From Anisodus tanguticus (lineage: Eukaryota > Streptophyta > Magnoliopsida > Solanales > Solanaceae): a stretch of 64,000 nt of DNA. The notes under the pieces are model-generated. The model saw nothing but the letters and a program-made list of their open reading frames with translations. It was not told the origin of the DNA and searched no databases. The DNA lies in NCBI GenBank assembly GCA_034509755.1, contig CM067544.1, positions 13,573,001-13,637,000 of the forward strand, written 5' to 3'. Position numbers and translations under genes: made by a program. Positions 58,256 to 64,000 of the stretch are shown piece after piece (positions within the stretch are counted from its first letter, which is position 1; every line of letters begins with the position of its first letter).

Positions 58256-59450
58256 TTGCTTACAGACCCAAATGAGTCTAGGGCCCATCGTACTAAGGCA
58301 GCTAGATTTTGTTTGGTTGATGGTCAGTTGTACCGAAGGTCTTTTTACGGTCCTCTAGCAAGATGTTTAGGACCCAGGGAAAATGTGATGCGCGAGGTTC
58401 ACAAGGGGACTTGCGGCAATCACTCAAGAGCGGAATTATTGGTCCGAAAATTGATTAGGGTCGGGTACTATTAGTCCGGGATGGAAAAGATACAAAGATC
58501 TTCGTATGAAAATGTAAGGAATGCCAATGGCATACACCAATGATTCATCAATCGGCGGAATTGATGCATCCGGATTTATCACCATGGACATTCATGAAAT
58601 GGGCGATGGATATTGTGGGGCCACTCCCATGTGAACCCAGAAAGATACATTTTATCTTGTTTATGACTGATTATTTTTCTAAGTGGGTTGAAGCGAATGC
58701 CTTAAAGAAAGTCAAAGAAAAACAAGTCATTGATTTTATATGGGACCATATCATTTACCAGTTCAGCATACCAACAGAGATCACTTGCGATAATGGTCAT
58801 CAGTTCGTTGGGAAAAAGATGAATGACTTCCTCGAAGGGTTGAATATCAAGAATATAGTATCAACTCCGTACCACCCGGGTGCAAATGGGCAAGCGTAGT
58901 AAACAAATAAAATGATTATTCAAAATCTGAGGAAGAGACTGAATGAGTCAAAATGCAAGTGGAAAGAGATTTTGTCCGAGGTGTTGTGGGCATACAGAAC
59001 AACGCCAAAGTCCAGTATCGGCGAGACACCATTTTCCTTGGTTTACGATGCGGAAGCACTAATTTCGGTGGAAGTTGGAGAGCCGAGCTTAAGGTTTAGT
59101 CTTGCAATCGAATAATCGAATAACGAAGCTATGATTGTCAAGCTCGACTTAACGGATGAACATCGTGAATTGGCATTGCTACAATTAGTGGCCCAAAAGC
59201 AAAGGATGGATCGATACTACAATCGAAGGGCTAAGCTTAGGTACTTTCAAGTAAGGACTTGGTTCTACGGAAGGTAACCCTCAACACTAAAAATTCAACG
59301 AAGAGAAATTGGGCCTGAATTGTGAAGGATCTTATAAGGTATCAGGAATAAATGGTAGAGGCTTGTATCAGCTGGAAGCCAAAGATGGTCAAAAGTTGTT
59401 GAACAATTGGAATGTCGCACACTTGAAGCGATATTACTGCTAAGGTATGC
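58256..59450 (+). pseudogene. Element G integrase
   Basis: The zinc-binding N-terminal region has HKGTCGNHSRAELLVRKLIRVGYY and the following CKECQ. The core has WTFMKWAMDIVGPLP (Asp), EITCDNGHQF (Asp) and NGQA before a TAG at 58897-58899; the catalytic Glu is lost or beyond the stop. The C-terminus WKEILSEVLWAYRTTPKSSIGETPFSLVYD follows, ending in text like NNWNVAHLKRYYC (59397-59442). Confidence 0.85.
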
Positions 59451-60639
59451 GTTTTACTTGAATTTCATTTTGTTTCGCTGGAACTAACTTTTGCAGGAGC
59501 AAAGTCGGATTCATAGGTTAAAGACTGAGCAAAAGTTAGAGTTAGGTCTGAAAACACGTGTTGCACTCTTTTTCCTTAGCACGATTTATCCCAAAAATAG
59601 TTTTTCTGGCAAGGTTTTTAGTAAGGTAACAATGTAAAGTGTATTACTAAATAGCTGAAAATCGGACAAACACTAGGGACTGGGACTGACTGATATTGAA
59701 AAGTAAGTCGTGTTTGAATTCTCGTAACTTCGAATACAAATACTAGGGGACTGTCATACCCTCGGTAAATAAGGCAAGGAATTTACAAAGTAAGTGCGAG
59801 TCTCGAAGCTATTTGAAGTCTCGAAGCTAGTTCAAGTATTTTTTTTAGTTTTTAGGACTATTGTAAGGGTTAGAATATCGAATGATTCTTGTCCAAATAG
59901 TTTTGATATTATGGAAAAATGTAAAGGCAAAAAGATCAAATGAATCTTGCCCAGTTGTATGACCGATGTAAAATTTGAATGAAAATACTTTTTTCCGATT
60001 GTAACCATTTGCACACTCTTGTTTTCGGTCGATCGATAAAATCTTTAGGCTTACGAGCTAATGAATTTGTGGTAAAGTCCTTAACTGGGGACTGACATCA
60101 TAAATGTAACCGAAACAAAAATAAGTGAAATACGCTTCTAAGGCATCAAGTCAGAATGAACCCAGCCTATTTCTAAAGACACTTGAAGTTGTCTAAAAAG
60201 TTGGAAGTAACTAAAGTTCTAATATTCATGCCTGAAGTGAATAGGAAATGTCTTATTCACAAGTATAAAAATAAGGTCCTTATATTTAAGTCATTGAATG
60301 ACCCAAACCGGAAGAAATTACCCGGTGTAGAGCGAACTAAAGTGAAAAGTTTGTTCAAATTACTTAAGTCATTTTTAAGATAGAAAATAATTTTCATTCG
60401 GCCCGACACAAACTAAGTGTTGGTTTATTTTGTTAAGATTCTGAAGCCGGAGGCAGTTAGCCTGAGTTAGGTTGGGAGTTTATTTAGCTAAGTGTTGAAA
60501 GTAAGAAGAGAATGACACATGCCAAATAATGGTTAAGTCATAACAAAAAGAAATATTCATTTCATATATAAGGCCGATAAATAGCCAGAACAAAATAAAG
60601 AAAATATAAGTACAAAGGTATCTAAGCCTAACTCCTAAT
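59451..60639. other. Non-coding spacer of element G between pol and antisense ORF block
   Basis: AT-rich, no conserved ORF. Tat elements usually have a long untranslated region here. Confidence 0.6.
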
Positions 60640-63267
60640 AGGAGTCGGATTCAGAATTCTTTGGGTCATCTTCAGAGTTGTCTCTAGTAAGTTGGTGGTA
60701 GGCCCTAATCTCAACTTTTTTTGGCTTCGGCAATTTTGGCATCAATATCCCGGATCCCGTCCCGAGCCTGTTCCAAAGTGTATCTCCGGATATTCTATTT
60801 TATGTGCTCGATTTTTAGCATTTTTCGGGATATCTCGACCTTCACATCAGCCATAGCCTGATCTCGTTCAGCTGAGACTTGAGCAAATTGGGGTAAAATC
60901 TCTGTATACCTCTTATTCGAAGCTTCAAGTTCATTCCTTAGGCCTTCGTTGGTTTGGGCTTGTTATTCGGCCTGATCTTGAGCCATCTCCATTGCAGCTT
61001 CATCGGCGGCCCTACCACATTTCATTGCAGCAAGACGGTCGATGTCAGCACCCATAAATTCTACTTACTGAGCATGGTGGTGCTGATTCTCTTCTTGTTC
61101 CCCAAGCTGTTGGGTAAGGACTTCGACAGTTTGGAAGAGTTTTTCATTCTATTTCTCGAAGATCCTATTTTCCTCAGTGACAAGCTCGAGGTCTTTCATC
61201 GCTTGGAGGAATTTGCCCTTGACTTGGTCTAATTCAACCCGGGCAGTGGGCAAATCACCGATCTACTATAGTTGGGCATCATTTTGCTGAAGTAACCCTT
61301 TTAGGTGATGGATTTCTTTTTCCTGGGTGTCTAGTTGTCCTTTAAGGTGTTCATTTTTATCTAAGCACCAGATAAGGCCCTCACCAACAAGAACAGAGGA
61401 CTGTTAGATTGAAAATTAAGGGGAAATTAGAAAACGAAAAATAATACAAGTGTCAATTAAAGCAATCAAGAAGAATACGAACTCGGTTGGGGTGTGCATA
61501 CTCTCGTTGAAGAGGCATGGCCAAGACACATTCTGTATTTTCTCCCTATCGGACTCTGAAATGAGGGGCCTCATGTAGTTGGCAACCCCGAATGTGCGGG
61601 ACAAGAAGTTAGTGTCCTCGGGGAAGAAAATTATGTCCGATCTCATTCTTTTCGGATCCGCGCTTAAAGCCGGAAGACGTTAACAAGTTTGGATCGGGAG
61701 CTTGCATGGTTCCTTGGGGCTTGATAATACTTGGTTATTTTTTAGGAATAACCAAATGGGGGAATCCAGCGATGTGAGCACGCTCACCTCGAACTGCGGA
61801 GCTTCCATCCTCTTCGAAGAGGCGGTCAAAATCTTATTGTCCAAAGGTTTGGGCCAGTTGTAATGGTGGGGGAGGAGTTGAAGTAGAAGTGCTAGTTTTC
61901 TTAGCCAATGGCTCCTCATCCGTGGCTTCTTCGTCATCCTCAATGATGACCGATTCTACGATCGATGGTGCGGGGGCAGGAGTAGTCACGACTTCGGTTG
62001 GAGGCAAAATTCGTTCAACTACTTCAGTAGCAGCATTTTCTTCTCTCACTTTGACCGGAGTGTCTTCCACCGGAGTGGTGGTAGTAGTGGTGGAGGTTTT
62101 TCTAACCCGTATATCATCTGGGGAGATGCTTTTATCTTGAGCTCGGGATGAGCCTCCCGCCTCTGAGATTCTAATTTTCTTTTTAACGACTAAATATGAC
62201 TTCAGAGGGTTTAAGGATTTGCTTTTTGCGAGTTTTTTCTTGGGTACCTCAGTAATGCACTGAACCGATGCAGGGTTGAGAAGCCTTTCGATAGACCTAC
62301 AAGTTTAAAAAATGAATGGAGTAAAAAAGCACACAAGATTATGATTAAATCTAAGTAGGAGGGAAAGGTGAATGATGACCGTGGTATCTGGCTATCCATC
62401 ATTTATCTGAAAGGTCTTTTCATGTACGCTTCTTGTGCAGATAGGTGTTGATTATTTTCTTGACCTAATCACGGAGTTTATCCACATGGTTCAGAATCCA
62501 TTAGACGGCTAAAAAGATGAAGAGAATTTTTTGTAAGAATAAGTTATTTAGATTAAAAAGGGGACGATGCATGTTCCACTCCTCCGGGAAGGGCATGTAT
62601 CTCATCGGTCGGAACCGCAACAAAATATTCCAACCACCCCCGATCTCGATTCTCATTAACACTGGAGAGGATGGGGAATTTATCACTCTTAGAAAGGTGG
62701 ACTATTCCACCATGAAAGAATCGTGACACATATAAATGGATCTAATTATCCAAAGTAAAGTCCTATTTGAACAAATTGGCGAAAAAAATGGAGGCAAGTT
62801 ACGATCCTCCATACGACCGGACCAATTTGTGCAAGACACGGGTTGTAGGTCCTGCACATGTCGAGGATCACATGGTCGATCGGTGGGTCGAGTTTAAAAG
62901 TGAAAGGGTAGGTGTATACGTTGGAGTATCCGGATCTGAAGGTGGTGATGTCATCGTCCGGGCCGGGGATGATAATCCCGGAGAGGTTTTTCCAACCACA
63001 CTCGTCTCGGACTCTTTCGAGGTCGGAGGCCATAATAGAGGATGACCAGTTTCTAGCCTCTTCCCCCCGGTTAGATTTCTTGGAGGTCGTTTGAACAGTG
63101 AACTCTGTGTCGGTGTGGAAGGTTGAAGGCAGCATGTTGTAGGCTCTGGGTTTGGCAGCAGCCTGAGTTTCAGAAGTTTCATCGGCGCCGGTGACCTCTT
63201 TAGTGGCCGACGGTAGTGAAGTCGCCGGAGAAGATTTCCTAGAGGAAGATCGAGCATTCTTGTCCAT
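60640..63267 (-). pseudogene. Antisense ORF block of element G (putative gypsy-type transposon domain)
   Basis: Minus-strand coding pieces run opposite to pol. The start MDKNARSSSRKS at 63267 leads a Ser/Thr-rich N-terminus. Then come SGYSNVYTYPFTFKLDPP and a CRTYNPCLAQIGPVVWRI stretch, reminiscent of the plant 'putative gypsy type transposon' domain (PF04195). A second block has GGWNILLRFRP and MPFPEEWNMHRP (62686-62501). A Pro/Thr-rich acidic linker (62070-61680) and a long Ala/Glu/Gln-rich coiled-coil region (about 61390-60650, e.g. ELEASNKRYTEILPQFAQ) follow. Stops and likely introns break it. Function unknown; domain name from family knowledge. Confidence 0.65.
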
Positions 63268-63658
63268 TGTGATGAAGGTTTGAAAGTTTAAAGATTTTAG
63301 GGTATGAAGATTTGAAGAAAATCTGGAGATTTTAAGGTTGTTCGCTAGAATGATGAAAAGAAATTTACCAAAAGGTAAAATGTAAAAAAAGAACAAGAAA
63401 GGGGTTTTATAGGGGTGAAGTCATCATTATGAAATGCTTCAGTTCGTGAACCGAAGTGACGATTCAATCAGAGGTTGACACGTGTCCAGAGTCGCATAGT
63501 AATAAGACGTGAGTCATATTTTGAGAATTGTAAACGTTTCATTTTTCCGTCTATTTCAGAGTAGTTTGAAAGAAAGCTTACAAGAGAAGACACCGGAGGG
63601 ATCATTTCCACTTCCCATCACTGCGGTAAACTTTGATCCGGAAAGTGTGGAGACTATC

Positions 63659-64000
63659 TGTATACGATGAAAATCGACACGACACGTGGCACGATTTAGG
63701 TGCGAGGTCGAAGGGTGTATAAGTGTTGTGCACCCGTTGTGAGATACTTCAGATTGAGTCCGGTTTGAAGAATATGATTGGGGAAGGGCCGAACCAAATG
63801 ATGTCGGGTAGGCGACCGGAATAGTTTAATACGGATCCGCTCTGAATTTGGTGCCAGCCGTTACTCTTTGGTCATTATGTGACTGTTATTGTCATTTAAT
63901 TGCATTAAATTAGAGAATGAATTCTCGGGCATAAATGCCTTGTATTCATAGCTATAAAAGGAGCACAACCTTCATGTTGGAAGGGCACCACACTCTCATT
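63659..64000 (+). repeat. 3' LTR of element G (cut by window end)
   Basis: Starts TGTATACGATGAAAATC and matches the first ~340 bp of the 5' LTR, including the TATA box GCTATAAAAGGAG (63951-63963). The remaining ~245 bp lie beyond the window. Confidence 0.9.

Larger units (their letters stand above)
53102..64000 (+). mobile_element. Ty3/Gypsy element G, Tat lineage (runs past window end)
   Basis: The 5' LTR (53102-53687) is followed by PBS TGGCGCCCACCGTGGGG, then gag, protease, RT, RNase H, an extra archaeal-type RNase H, integrase, an antisense ORF block, and the start of the 3' LTR at 63659. The extra RNase H between RT/RNH and integrase, the YHGTHGHRT-type knuckle and the antisense ORF block are hallmarks of the Tat (Ogre/Retand-like) clade. 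The element is at least 10.9 kb, and its right end and TSD lie outside the window. Pol has many stops. Confidence 0.9.

Noticed and set aside
62767..63094. Plus-strand ORFs at the right end of element G
   Set aside because: Complement of the antisense ORF block; no domains in this frame.

Overview
The window is plant nuclear DNA, most likely from a Solanaceae species and probably Nicotiana. The evidence is AT-rich intergenic DNA, small GT-AG introns, Solanaceae-style tRNA-derived SINEs and RTE LINEs, Stowaway MITEs, and Ty1/Copia, Ty3/Gypsy (Tat-type) and hAT elements. No prokaryotic features, CRISPR arrays or operons are present. The assignment rests on sequence recognition only.

Three host genes lie in the left half. 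A four-exon gene at 9113-11088 (+) encodes a 480-residue TPR protein of the POLLENLESS3/TDM1/SDI family. Convergent to it are two tandem, same-strand (-) ascorbate-peroxidase paralogs. The gene at 22646-32952 is a standard nine-exon peroxisomal-membrane APX (288 aa) with all haem and catalytic residues. The gene at 11638-15176 keeps the exon layout, the reading frame (304 aa) and the C-terminal membrane anchor, but has lost the distal Trp/His, the proximal haem-ligand His and the proximal Trp. It therefore looks like a pseudo-peroxidase. Both paralogs also share a promoter block, so the duplication included upstream DNA.

The rest is transposon-derived. From left to right: a tRNA-Ile(AAU) fragment; an LTR-like fragment (2.3-3.3 kb); a truncated Copia element C (3979-7229, -); Stowaway MITEs (7.4-8.4 kb); the three genes. 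A complete Copia element D (16405-21555, +, TSD AAAAC) sits between the APX genes. Copia element A (25176-31890, -, TSD AATGT) and a SINE lie inside a Stowaway MITE, which itself lies in intron 2 of the APX gene. Downstream come a (TA)42 microsatellite, an RTE LINE with an 11-bp TSD, a Copia-derived element B (38021-44831, +, TSD TATAC), two nested opposite-orientation hAT elements (45.16-51.84 kb), and a Tat-lineage Gypsy element G from 53102 to beyond the right edge, with an antisense ORF block between pol and the 3' LTR.

Two observations stand out. (1) Copia-type elements A, B and C share a non-tRNA primer-binding position: the sequence 2 nt after the 5' LTR is complementary over 14-15 nt to a site inside the LTR itself, which suggests self-primed reverse transcription or a long-range fold. 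(2) The APX-like gene has an intact frame without its catalytic residues. B and C also share an unrecognised leader ORF and an array of short hairpin repeats in place of gag/protease.
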